64,000 nucleotides of DNA, from assembly GCF_963691685.1 (NCBI RefSeq), contig NZ_OY829290.1, positions 4,429,001 to 4,493,000 on the forward strand, read 5' to 3'. This DNA is from Thalassovita sp. GTDB lineage: Bacteria > Pseudomonadota > Alphaproteobacteria > Rhodobacterales > Rhodobacteraceae. This document shows positions 41,684-50,426 of this stretch, in pieces (within the stretch, counting starts at the first letter, position 1; each line of letters opens with the position of its first letter). The position numbers and the translations under genes are program-made. The notes under the pieces are model-generated. The model worked only from the letters and a program-made list of their open reading frames with translations. It was not told the origin of the DNA and ran no database searches.

Positions 41684-42879
41684 CTATTCCAATACATCCT
41701 CCCCATCGCGCGCGGCGGCGCGCCTGTCGGCCAGCCGTTTGGCGTATTTGTATTCTTTGGAGCCGCGTTCGAAGCGGCTTTCGTAAAAGTCGAGAACCAT
41801 TGACTGCTCCTTGGCGGTAAACTGGGTTCCTGCACAAAGCCCTTCGATCGTGCTCCGACGTTGCTCGTCCGTCATTTTGGCATAGTAGGTTTCTTTGATT
41901 TGCGGCCTCGCATGCCCAAGGTTGAGGGAGAAGGCCCTTTCTTCTTTACGTGAGCTCGTCAGTTCGTTGCCTAGGTAGACCAATGTGTCGCGTGCAGAGT
42001 GCGGTGTGCAACAGCGAGCAATCAGGGCCGTGGCGACCTTGAAGGCATTGCCTACCGCGGCGGAGGATTGCATTGGAGACACCGGGGCGGCACCGGGTGC
42101 GTGGTAGGTCAGATCATTCAAGCTGGGGAAGACTGCGTCATCCTCGGTAAAGCCAAGGGCCCCAAGTTCGGTCAGCCATTCACCAAGAACCTGCTGGAAG
42201 GCTTCCGTGCGAGGGAAGAAGAAACTGCGAAAGCTCTTGCCGTTCTTGGCCCGCATTTCGGTGGCGTCCTGGAGCATTTCCTTCTTCTGCATGTCGATGT
42301 GCTTCAGGCGAAGCGTGGTAAGGGCCGCTGCGCGCAATCCGCAGATATAGGCACAAGCGATGATGGCCCGGTCTCGACGTTCTGCGATCGTGCTGCCGGG
42401 CATCTTCGCCAACATCCCTTCTGCTTCTTCGATCGTGAGATAGTCCCGGTCTTCACGCGGCAGTGTTTTTGCGCGCACCGCTTTAGGCAGCTCGAGGTTG
42501 AGCAAGATGTTCTGACTGAGGCGCTTATAGCCATCCTGTATGCGAAGCCACTCGAAGAACTGACGCACCTGAGACGCGTGATGGCGGATGGTGGAGTTGC
42601 TCAATCCACCATCCACTTTAGGGGTTTGACCCAGCTTGACCAAGTGGTCGCGGAAGGCGGCCGCGTCCGTCGGGGTGACCTTGTCGAAAGCTTTGCCGCC
42701 AAGATGAACCTCTAACATACGGATGCTGCGCAGGTGGGCCCGGACGGTCACGGGTTCGAAGCGCCCGGCATAGGCTTGCCACTTATGCACGATCCGGTCA
42801 TTCGCCAGATAACAAACCGCGCCGCGAGATGTGGGAAGATTCCCGGTACCAGTTTGGGACTCACCATTATTTTCGCGTC
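41529..42879. repeat. Large direct repeat, copy 2 (integrase region)
   Basis: About 1.35 kb matching 28399-29746 in the same orientation. The two copies lie about 13.1 kb apart (start to start) and enclose the entire sugar island. The match ends at 42879, just before a run of six T that marks the frameshift in the adjoining integrase. Confidence 0.85.
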
Positions 42880-43323
42880 TTTTTTGGTGTAGTCCAGCAA
42901 GTCTCTGTCACCACAGGCGTCAATAACGTAACCACAGGCCCGCTCAGCTGCCCGCACGAAGGTGATGGTCTTCCCCTGCCCCTTGAGACGTAAATAGATC
43001 GATACGGCCTCTGACAGGGAGACTGAGGATTGCTTGGGCACATCCGGGGCCGGGGCGACTGTCTCACTTGGAGAAGGTGCAAACCTCAGTAGGTGTTTTC
43101 CAGGCAAGTCCCGACGCTGTAGCCGCAGATGATACCAGTACTCATCCAACTGTTGAGCGGCCTTGATCGCTCTAGACGAAGCAACCCCAGCTGACCTCGT
43201 ACGGAGGGAATACGCGATTTTGCCAGACGAATAATGACGTCTCAGGTCTCGTGGGACTCGCCGTTCGAAGTAATAAATGCCCGACTTCTTGAAAGAGAAG
43301 GGGACCGAAATGTCATACGCCAT
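41684..43323 (-). pseudogene. Tyrosine recombinase beside tRNA-Thr, frameshifted
   Basis: The N-terminal frame (43323 down to about 42880) starts MAYDISVPFSFKKSGIYYFE and gives the integrase N-terminal domain, up to DLLDYTKKDA. The C-terminal frame (open to 41684) has the core-binding domain, arginine in CGLRAAAL, HSARDTL and the tyrosine region ETYYAKMTDEQ, all intact. The frames meet at six A residues (minus strand; 42880-42885). Adding one A would give a single protein of about 545 residues. As written the gene is split, unless ribosomal slippage or a sequencing error at the homopolymer explains it. Confidence 0.82.
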
Positions 43324-43384
43324 GTCCTACACCCGCGTTGTTTCACCAAGAAACTGAGGGATTACAATGCGTTGACGTGAGAAG

Positions 43385-43460
43385 TGGTGCCTCAAGAGGG
43401 ACTCGAACCCCCGACCTTGTCCTTACGAAGGACCTGCTCTACCAGCTGAGCTATTGAGGC
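43385..43460 (-). tRNA. tRNA-Thr(CGT)
   Basis: On the minus strand the cloverleaf folds completely: acceptor GCCTCAA/TTGAGGC, D arm GCTC/GAGC, anticodon stem GGTCC/GGACA with loop TTCGTAA (anticodon CGT, reading ACG), T arm with TTCGAGT, discriminator A and an encoded CCA. The outer anticodon-stem pair is G-A. The 3' end faces the integrase and island to the left. Confidence 0.95.
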
Positions 43461-43505
43461 ACTTGGTGGCGGGGCTATAGCACCCCGCCCGGTCTGGGAA
43501 AAGAC

Positions 43506-45059
43506 CTATTTTGATCCGTCATTTGCGGCCTGACGGGGGGTGTCAGGGTCGTCAATCACGTGATCTGTCGGCATCGGAATGATCTCAGCCTCCGACACTT
43601 CGGCGACGTCCGGCGTGGGATCATCCTGCGCAGGCTCTGCCGCCTGAACCGCCTCAGGCTGTTCGGGCGCAGTGGCCTCTTCCAGTGCGCCAACGATCAG
43701 GGGCAGCATCTGCACGCCCGTGGCACTGTCCACCGCACCCGCAGGGGGCACCTGCCAGCTGAGCGTATCAAAGGCCTGACAGTTTTCGCAGACTGGCGCC
43801 CAATCGCTGTGGATGTTGTGGCAGTTGGTGCAGACCCATTGCGGACCGCGCGGCGCATTGAGCGCCCGGGCCAGCCAGCCCTTCACCACCGTATCCGAAC
43901 TGCCTTCGCCCCGCTCAACCGCCGCCATGATGGTCAGGGCGCGGCTGTCGGGGTCTTCGCTGATCAGATCACCCAGTGCCTTGCGGGCCGCGGGGAAATC
44001 TTCGGCAGCGATGTTCAATTCGGCCAGCACCAGTTTGCTTTCGCGATGCTCCGGCTTCAGGCGCAGGAGCGGCTGGAACCGTTTCAAACGCTCGGCCGGG
44101 CTTTCCTCCGGCGCGATGGCGGCAAAGGCGGCGGCCAGATCGGGGTGCGGCTGCGCCTCCCAGGCTTTCTTCAACAGTTTGGCGGCTTTGCGCCCCTGAC
44201 CCTTTTCGATCAGGCTGCGCGCGGCCAGCGCGGCGGCCGGCACCAGATCGGGGGACAGGCGGTTGGCCTCCACCGCGGCTTCCAGTGCTTCGGCGCTTTC
44301 ATCGGTGTCCAGCACGGCCTTGGCCGCCGAGAGCGCCAGCACCGCATCGCGCCGTTTATGCACATCGCGGGGCAGGCTGCCCTGCTTCAATTTAAGCGAC
44401 AGGGTTTCACGCGCACCTGACCAATCCTGCGCCCGCGTTTGCAGGTTCAGCAGGGTATCCTGCACCTCAACATGTTTGGGTTTCAGCGCGATGGCCTTTT
44501 CCGCCAATTGGCGCGCCACGTCTTCTTCGCCTGCGGCCAGTTTCTGTTTCATGATGCCGCGCACACCGACAAAACGGGTGCTGTCATCGCTGAGCAGACG
44601 TTTGTAAACCTCTTCAGCCTTTTTGCTGTCGCCGGCCATTTCCGCGGCTTGGGCGGTCAGCAGGTTGGTGAGCTCTGGCTTGCCCAGAAACTTCTCAGCC
44701 TTCGCGGCTTTGCTCATCGCGACGCGTGGCTCGCCTGAGGCGAGGGCCATCATGCCTTCGGTCAGGGCCTGATAGCCTTTGCGTTCGCGGTTGCGGTCGA
44801 AATAGCGGCTCAGCGCAGTTTCGTCACCGTTGATGAACTTCAACAGCGCCACAGTCAGCGAGGCCAGTTTCAACAGCACCCAAAGGGAGATCAACAACAC
44901 CGCCAGACCGATCACTGTCGCCAGTGGGGTCAGCGTGATTTCGGTGCCCATCAGGGCAATCCGCACGCCGCCTTCGATCTGCATCAGATAATCCGCGCCA
45001 AAGGTAACTGCCGCCACGAGGAGGACAAAAACAACAATCTTGATAAGCGACCAGAGCAT
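43506..45059 (-). CDS. hemY: HemY-like membrane protein with TPR domain
   Basis: A 517-residue protein of the HemY-N family. Two N-terminal membrane helices (residues about 5-25 and 42-68) flank a short loop; the rest is a chain of helical TPR-type repeats (for example QALTEGMMALASGEPRVAMS). A CTNCHNIHSDWAPVCENC zinc-ribbon-like motif near residue 405 and an acidic tail follow. Bacterial HemY of this type is unrelated to protoporphyrinogen oxidase and has an unclear role near haem synthesis. It follows the mitofilin-like gene by 10 bp and hemD lies upstream. Confidence 0.87.
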   Translation of the reverse strand: MLWSLIKIVVFVLLVAAVTFGADYLMQIEGGVRIALMGTEITLTPLATVIGLAVLLISLWVLLKLASLTVALLKFINGDETALSRYFDRNRERKGYQALTEGMMALASGEPRVAMSKAAKAEKFLGKPELTNLLTAQAAEMAGDSKKAEEVYKRLLSDDSTRFVGVRGIMKQKLAAGEEDVARQLAEKAIALKPKHVEVQDTLLNLQTRAQDWSGARETLSLKLKQGSLPRDVHKRRDAVLALSAAKAVLDTDESAEALEAAVEANRLSPDLVPAAALAARSLIEKGQGRKAAKLLKKAWEAQPHPDLAAAFAAIAPEESPAERLKRFQPLLRLKPEHRESKLVLAELNIAAEDFPAARKALGDLISEDPDSRALTIMAAVERGEGSSDTVVKGWLARALNAPRGPQWVCTNCHNIHSDWAPVCENCQAFDTLSWQVPPAGAVDSATGVQMLPLIVGALEEATAPEQPEAVQAAEPAQDDPTPDVAEVSEAEIIPMPTDHVIDDPDTPRQAANDGSK

Positions 45060-45069
45060 GGGTTCCTCC

Positions 45070-46287
45070 TCAGTTGGTCATCACGGACTGGCGCAAAGCG
45101 TCCAGCGCGGTGAGGGCGTCAGCACGTTTTGCCGCATCGCCCAGCCAGGGGGCGATCGCGCCCGCTGCAGCCTCTGGCAGGCTGCTCAGCTCAGCCATGG
45201 CGGTGCTTAGATCGGCCGCGGTCAGCGCGGCCTCGGCCCGTGACAGGATCGCATCTGCGCTATCGCCTTCCTGCGGGGTCAAGGAGCGCACGCCCAACTG
45301 ATGACGCAGGAAATTGGTCACACCGCTGCCACCGTTGGCACTGTTGTCTGCCGCAAGCGCGGCGCGCGCCGCATCGGGGAAACTGATCTGCAGGGCGGCC
45401 AGTGTCGGCACACCCGTTTGCAGGCTGTTCAATGCCTCAGGCACCGTGACGCCAGCCCCCTCCAACGCGGCCAGCGCAGCCCCCAAAGGCAACCCGCCAT
45501 CCACCGCCTGGGTCAGCAACGACAGGGCATCGCGGGCCGCGGCTGTTTGCGCATCCACCTCAGCAGTGGCACGCAGGGCGGCGCTTTCGGCCAGTTTTTC
45601 CTCAACCTCAGCACGTTGCTGGGCCATTGCGGTTTGCAGCGCTTTCAATTCACGCTCATAGGCCGCGATCGCCTCTGGCGCCAGATTGTCGGCGATGGGG
45701 CGCTTTTCCAGATCCCCGATAAGGGCCGACAGCATCTCAATCCGGGTTTCATGTGTGGCCAACTGCTGCGCCTGCGCGGCCATCGGTGCATTAAGCGCGG
45801 CAACCTCTGCCGTCAGATCCGGCGGCAGGGAGAGGTTGGCCAATTTGGCCTCAAGCGCGGCAACCGCTTCGGTCTGGGCGGCCAGATCTGCAAGGATCTG
45901 CTGCTGAACCGTGTCATCCTGCCCACCAATGCCATTGGGAAACAGGAACAGCGCCACACCGGCACCCAGCGCTGCGGCTGCAACACCACCCAGGAAGACC
46001 GGCACGAAACCACGTTTAGGCGCAGCTGCCTCTACAGGTGCTTTTTCAGGCGCCTCCGCTGTGGCCTCAGAGGCGGCGTCAACTGCTGCGCTATCTTCAG
46101 CACCTTCATCAGCGACGGCATCTTCGGCCTCTGGCGCATCAGGCTGAGGCGCCTCATCCCCCTCTGTAGACACCTCTGCCGGGTCATCCGTCGGGTCATC
46201 CAAAACAACGGCATCTTCAATGACATCCCGTTTGGGATCGTCGGTTTCGGAGTCTGTGCCACCGGCGGAGGTCTTGGGTTCGGACAC
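45070..46287 (-). CDS. Mitofilin/Mic60-like inner membrane protein
   Basis: A 405-residue protein starting at GTG with an AAGGAAGG ribosome binding site. Residues 1-100 are acidic and low in complexity; one membrane helix follows (GFVPVFLGGVAAAALGAGVA); then a long coiled coil (for example EAKLANLSL to LKALQTAMAQQRAEVEEKLA) and a C-terminal mitofilin-like domain (LRHQLGVRSLTPQEGDSADA). Alphaproteobacterial Mic60 proteins have this layout and are often encoded between hemD and hemY. They shape inner-membrane invaginations and mark the ancestor of mitochondrial Mic60. Confidence 0.78.
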   Translation of the reverse strand: MSEPKTSAGGTDSETDDPKRDVIEDAVVLDDPTDDPAEVSTEGDEAPQPDAPEAEDAVADEGAEDSAAVDAASEATAEAPEKAPVEAAAPKRGFVPVFLGGVAAAALGAGVALFLFPNGIGGQDDTVQQQILADLAAQTEAVAALEAKLANLSLPPDLTAEVAALNAPMAAQAQQLATHETRIEMLSALIGDLEKRPIADNLAPEAIAAYERELKALQTAMAQQRAEVEEKLAESAALRATAEVDAQTAAARDALSLLTQAVDGGLPLGAALAALEGAGVTVPEALNSLQTGVPTLAALQISFPDAARAALAADNSANGGSGVTNFLRHQLGVRSLTPQEGDSADAILSRAEAALTAADLSTAMAELSSLPEAAAGAIAPWLGDAAKRADALTALDALRQSVMTN

Positions 46288-46339
46288 CTGGGCCTTCCTT
46301 TCGAATCTCAAAAATCAAAACACATCTACTGATGTAAGG

Positions 46340-47083
46340 TTACCGCTGCCGGATTTCACCCTCAAGGCGCTGCGCTGCGGCCATCAGTCTCTGCACTGCG
46401 GCAGCCATCGCATCTGCTGTCGGATTGGGCAATATCTGACGCTGCACCGCTTGCAACATGCCCAGCTCCACATCAGCGGCCGGGCTGATCGCTGCAACAA
46501 ACAGCGGCGCGGTTCTTTCCATCTGCTGACACTCTGCCAGCAACAACGCTGCCGTGCGCGGGGAAAAAATCGGCAAAATCACCGGTTCTGCGCCGGAAAG
46601 CAGCGATTTCGCCGCCTCAGACAGGGGCATAGCAATCTGTTCGTAGATCACCGCGCCCTTGGTCGGAATGCCAGCTGCGGTCAAACGCTGCGCCAGATCC
46701 CCGCGGGTGTGGCGACCATGCAGATGCACCAGATCGCCGGTTAGGTTCCCCGCCTGATGGTCGGCCAATATCCGCCGGAACAGCGCCTCCGCATCCCCAT
46801 CCGCCTGCACCACGCGGTATCCCGCCGCTTTGGCCGCGTGGCCGGTGGACGCCCCTACCACATAGGCCAGCCGTCCTTGACCTACAGGCGCTGCCGCAAC
46901 ACCGTTGCGGGAGGTGAAAATCACCGCCTGATCCTCAGTCAGATCTGCCAGCTCTGGCGCAGCCAATGGCACGATCTGCAACAAGGGGGAGGTCACAATC
47001 GGCGCATCAAACCCTGACCTGCGCAGCAAAGCGGCAAATCGGTCTGCGCCCTCTTGGGGCCGGGTCAACAGAAGCTGTGCCAT
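46340..47083 (-). CDS. hemD: Uroporphyrinogen-III synthase
   Basis: A 247-residue HemD-fold protein. Two Rossmann-like halves are visible: LLLTRPQEGADRFAALLRRS at the start and HGRHTRGDLAQRLTAAGIPT in the middle. HemD proteins are poorly conserved, but length, the TRP start and the neighbouring hemY-type gene fit well. The enzyme closes hydroxymethylbilane to uroporphyrinogen III with inversion of ring D. It is divergent from tsaD, a gene order common in alphaproteobacteria. Confidence 0.85.
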   Translation of the reverse strand: MAQLLLTRPQEGADRFAALLRRSGFDAPIVTSPLLQIVPLAAPELADLTEDQAVIFTSRNGVAAAPVGQGRLAYVVGASTGHAAKAAGYRVVQADGDAEALFRRILADHQAGNLTGDLVHLHGRHTRGDLAQRLTAAGIPTKGAVIYEQIAMPLSEAAKSLLSGAEPVILPIFSPRTAALLLAECQQMERTAPLFVAAISPAADVELGMLQAVQRQILPNPTADAMAAAVQRLMAAAQRLEGEIRQR

Positions 47084-47162
47084 TTCGCCCGCCGGGATTG
47101 TTTGAACCTCCTTGCGGTGTTACCTGCGGGAGGATCTTCTTGCAACGGTGAGGGCGGACGCC

Positions 47163-48260
47163 ATGGGTGGCACGCTGACAGTCTTGGGTTTGGAAAGCAG
47201 CTGCGATGACACGGCGGCGGCTGTGGTGCGCCACACCCCCGGTGAGATGCCGGAAATTCTGGCCTCCACCGTCTATGGCCAGACAGATCTGCACGCGGCC
47301 TTCGGCGGTGTTGTGCCGGAAATTGCCGCCCGCGCCCATGCCGAAAAACTGGATGTGTCGGTCAAACAGGCGATGGAGGCCGCGGGCCTAGGGTTTGATG
47401 CCATTGACGCCATTGCGGTGACCGCCGGCCCCGGGCTGATCGGCGGCGTGCTGTCCGGTGTGATGTGCGCCAAGGGGCTATCGGCTGCCCTTGGCAAACC
47501 GCTGATTGGGGTGAACCATCTGGCCGGTCACGCGCTGACACCGCGGCTGACCGATCAAACCGAGTTTCCCTATCTGATGCTGCTGGTGTCCGGCGGGCAT
47601 TGCCAGTTCCTGCTGGCCCATGGGCCTGAGGAGTTCACCCGCCTTGGTGGCACTATCGACGATGCACCGGGCGAAGCTTTTGACAAAACCGCCCGTCTGC
47701 TGGGATTGCCGCAGCCCGGCGGGCCTTCGGTGGAACAAGCCGCAAAATCCGGCGATCCAAAACGCTGGCGCCTGCCCCGCCCGCTGCTGGACCGGCCCGG
47801 CTGTGACATGTCCTTTTCAGGCCTGAAAACCGCCATCCTGCGTGCGCGGGATGAGGTTGTGGCGGCCAAAGGTGGGCTGACCGAACAGGACCGCAGCGAT
47901 CTGGCGGCGGGGTTTCAGGCCGCTGTGACCGATGTTTTGGCCGAAAAGACCCGCCGCGCCCTACAGCTTTATCTGGCGGAAAACCCCGCACCCCCCACCA
48001 TCGCCGTCGCCGGCGGTGTGGCCGCGAACCAAGCCATCCGCAGCCGGTTGCAAGCGGTCTGCGCGGAATTTGGCGTCGCCTTCACCGCGCCGCCGCTGGC
48101 GCTGTGCACGGACAATGCCGCGATGATCGCCTACGCCGGGATGGAGCGGTTTCGCGCCGGGCACTGCGATGACATGACGCTGGCGGCCCGCCCACGCTGG
48201 CCACTGGATAAAAAGGCCCCGGCCCTGTTGGGATCAGGCAAGAAAGGGGCAAAGGCATGA
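47163..48260 (+). CDS. tsaD: tRNA N6-threonylcarbamoyladenosine synthase subunit TsaD
   Basis: A 365-residue TsaD (Gcp/Kae1 family). The N-terminal VLGLESSCDDTAAAVV binds phosphate; the metal ligands are in NHLAGHAL; VSGGHCQFL, DDAPGEAFDKTARLLGL and AVAGGVAANQAIRSRL follow the family order. With TsaB/C/E it makes the t6A base at position 37 of tRNAs that read ANN codons. The ATG at 47163 gives the normal N-terminus; an upstream in-frame ATG at 47112 adds 17 unrelated residues. The stop overlaps gpsA (ATGA). Confidence 0.95.
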   Translation: MGGTLTVLGLESSCDDTAAAVVRHTPGEMPEILASTVYGQTDLHAAFGGVVPEIAARAHAEKLDVSVKQAMEAAGLGFDAIDAIAVTAGPGLIGGVLSGVMCAKGLSAALGKPLIGVNHLAGHALTPRLTDQTEFPYLMLLVSGGHCQFLLAHGPEEFTRLGGTIDDAPGEAFDKTARLLGLPQPGGPSVEQAAKSGDPKRWRLPRPLLDRPGCDMSFSGLKTAILRARDEVVAAKGGLTEQDRSDLAAGFQAAVTDVLAEKTRRALQLYLAENPAPPTIAVAGGVAANQAIRSRLQAVCAEFGVAFTAPPLALCTDNAAMIAYAGMERFRAGHCDDMTLAARPRWPLDKKAPALLGSGKKGAKA

Positions 48261-49219
48261 TTGCGGTTTGCGGTTCTGGTGCCTTTGGCACGGCGCTGGC
48301 CATTTCGATCGCCGCCAAAGGCACCGAGGTGCTGATGTGGTCGCGCGACGCAGAACATGTGGCGGAAATGGCCAAGGCCCGCGAAAATACCCGCCGCCTG
48401 CCCGGCCTGCCCTTCCCCGACACGCTGCGCGTGACGGCGGATATCAATGACATCCCGGCAGGCATCCCCGTGCTGCTGTCGATCCCGATGCAAAAGCTGC
48501 GCGATATGGTTGGGGCCCACGGCGCAGCGCTGGAACATCGCCCCCTGGTCGCCTGCTGCAAAGGGGTGGAGCTGACCTCGGGCCTCGGGCCGACCTCCTT
48601 GCTGGCGAAACTGATCCCCTCAGCAACGCCTGCGATCCTGACCGGCCCCAGCTTTGCGGCCGACATTGCCCGTGGCCTGCCCACCGCTGTCACACTGGCC
48701 TGCGCCGATGCCGATCTGTGCAAGGATCTGCAGGAACAGCTGACCACCCCTACCCTGCGGCTCTACCGCACCACAGACACCACCGGGGCGGAACTGGGCG
48801 GCGCATTGAAAAACGTCATCGCCATCGCCGCTGGCACCGTCATGGGCGCAGGTCTGGGCGAAAGCGCACGGGCCGCGATCATGACACGGGGCTACGCCGA
48901 AATGCAGCGGATGGCGCTGGCACTGGGGGCGCGGCCGGAAACACTGGCAGGGCTGTCGGGCTTTGGTGATCTGACGCTGACCTGCACCTCGGCGCAATCG
49001 CGCAACTACAGTTTTGGCCTGTCGCTGGGCCGGGGCGAAGGATTTGACGGCTCCATCACCGTGGAAGGTGCCGCCACCGCCCGTGCTGTTCTGACCCGCG
49101 CCAGCGACATGCAAATCGATATGCCCATCACCAGCGCCGTTGTTGCGCTGCTGGAGGGTCACCACGACCTACGCGACCTGATGGACAGGTTGCTTTCCCG
49201 ACCATTGAAGGAGGAATGA
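48257..49219 (+). CDS. gpsA: NAD(P)-dependent glycerol-3-phosphate dehydrogenase
   Basis: A 320-residue GpsA. The cofactor loop is VCGSGAFGTALAISIAA; the catalytic lysine lies in GGALKNVIAIAAGTVMG, and the signature SGFGDLTLTCTS follows. It reduces dihydroxyacetone phosphate to sn-glycerol-3-phosphate for phospholipid synthesis. It is coupled to tsaD by a 4-bp overlap and its stop touches the next start (TGAATG). Confidence 0.94.
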   Translation: MIAVCGSGAFGTALAISIAAKGTEVLMWSRDAEHVAEMAKARENTRRLPGLPFPDTLRVTADINDIPAGIPVLLSIPMQKLRDMVGAHGAALEHRPLVACCKGVELTSGLGPTSLLAKLIPSATPAILTGPSFAADIARGLPTAVTLACADADLCKDLQEQLTTPTLRLYRTTDTTGAELGGALKNVIAIAAGTVMGAGLGESARAAIMTRGYAEMQRMALALGARPETLAGLSGFGDLTLTCTSAQSRNYSFGLSLGRGEGFDGSITVEGAATARAVLTRASDMQIDMPITSAVVALLEGHHDLRDLMDRLLSRPLKEE

Positions 49220-49492
49220 ATGCTCATCGCACTGATCGCCAAGGACAAACCCGGCGCGCTGGAAATCCGAAAAGCCAACCGTGAAAACCACATCGCCTAT
49301 CTGAAAGAAACCGGCGTTGTCGCGCAGGCGGGCCCGCTGCTGGATGGGGACGAACAGATGTGTGGCTCACTCATCGTGCTGGATGTGGCCAATATGGCAG
49401 CCGCCGAAGACTGGGCCGCGAATGACCCCTATGCCAAGGCCGAACTCTTCGCTAGCGTAGAGCTGATCCACTGGAACAAGGTAATTGGCTGA
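49220..49492 (+). CDS. YciI-like family protein
   Basis: A 90-residue YciI-type protein with a dimeric ferredoxin-like fold. The pattern MLIALIAKDKPGALEIRKAN through DEQMCGSLIVLDVANMAAAE and a C-terminal DPYAKAELFASVELIHWNKV is the family signature, with Asp/His-type active-site candidates. The function is unknown in most bacteria. It is embedded in the tsaD-gpsA operon. Confidence 0.88.
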   Translation: MLIALIAKDKPGALEIRKANRENHIAYLKETGVVAQAGPLLDGDEQMCGSLIVLDVANMAAAEDWAANDPYAKAELFASVELIHWNKVIG

Positions 49493-49911
49493 TGCGCTAC
49501 TGGCTGTTCAAATCTGAACCCTCCACCTGGAGCTGGGACCAACAGGTCGCCAAAGGTGAGGCGGGCGAAGAATGGGACGGCGTGCGCAATTACCAGGCGC
49601 GCAACTTCATGCGCGACATGAACATCGGCGACCGGGGCTTCTTCTACCACTCGCAGAAGGAAAAATCGGTCGTCGGCATTGTTGAGGTCTGCGCCGAGGC
49701 GCATCCTGACAGCACCACTGATGATGACCGCTGGGAATGCGTCGACATCAAAGCGGTCATGCCGGTCAAAACACCGGTCACTCTGGATGAAATCAAGGGT
49801 GACGAGCGGCTTTCTGATATGGTGCTGGTCAAAAACTCCCGCCTGTCGGTGCAGCCGGTCACCGCCGAAGAATGGCAGGTGATCTGCCAGAAAGCCGGGA
49901 TCGACGCCTGA
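49492..49911 (+). CDS. EVE domain-containing protein
   Basis: A 139-residue EVE/thymocyte-nuclear-protein-1 family protein. It starts MRYWLFKSEPSTWSWDQQVA, then has the signature WDGVRNYQARNFMRDMNIGD and FYHSQKEKSVVGIVEV. EVE domains bind modified bases in DNA or RNA. Its start overlaps the YciI stop (TGATG). Location beside the t6A gene tsaD in one operon is consistent with a nucleic-acid-modification role, but this is only context. Confidence 0.9.
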   Translation: MRYWLFKSEPSTWSWDQQVAKGEAGEEWDGVRNYQARNFMRDMNIGDRGFFYHSQKEKSVVGIVEVCAEAHPDSTTDDDRWECVDIKAVMPVKTPVTLDEIKGDERLSDMVLVKNSRLSVQPVTAEEWQVICQKAGIDA

Positions 49912-50007
49912 GCGGGCGCCTAATTTGCGGGCAAACCCTCTAGCCAGACGGCGCAATTTGTCTAAGCTTTCCTAGGCAGGCAACGACCTGCGCAATGGGA
50001 GGGACAA

Positions 50008-50403
50008 ATGGAAATTCTATCCGTCATCGCGGCCGCAGCCGCGAGCTATGTGTTTGGGGCCATCTGGTACATGAGCCTGGCCAAACCCTGGATGACCGCG
50101 TCAGGTGTGAAACTTGGCGAAGATGGGCAGCCAGAAAACCGATCAAACCCAGTGCCTTATATCGTTTCATTTGTCTGCGCGATCATCGTTGCAGGCATGA
50201 TGCGCCATATCTTTACCCTGTCGGGGATCGATATGCTGGGCGAAGGGCTTGTCGCCGGGCTGGGCATCGGCCTGTTTCTGGCAACCCCATGGATTGCGAC
50301 CAACTACACCTTTGCCGGCCGCCCCAAGGCGCTGATCGTGATTGACGGCGGCTATGCCACAATCGGCTGCGCGGTCATGGGCGCCGTTCTGACGCTATTG
50401 TAA
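50008..50403 (+). CDS. DUF1761 membrane protein
   Basis: A 131-residue protein with four membrane helices, matching DUF1761: VIAAAAASYVFGAIWYMSLA at the N-terminus, KPWMTASG, and a final GYATIGCAVMGAVLTLL. A GGAGGG ribosome binding site precedes the ATG. Function unknown. It is followed head-on by glmM, and a GGCG-rich hairpin at 50418-50439 between them could end both transcripts. Confidence 0.82.
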   Translation: MEILSVIAAAAASYVFGAIWYMSLAKPWMTASGVKLGEDGQPENRSNPVPYIVSFVCAIIVAGMMRHIFTLSGIDMLGEGLVAGLGIGLFLATPWIATNYTFAGRPKALIVIDGGYATIGCAVMGAVLTLL

Positions 50404-50426
50404 CCAAGACAACCGGGTGCGGCGGT

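Noticed and set aside
43506..45059. HemY as protoporphyrinogen oxidase
   Set aside because: The protein has two N-terminal membrane helices and TPR repeats with no FAD motif, so it is the unrelated HemY-N family.
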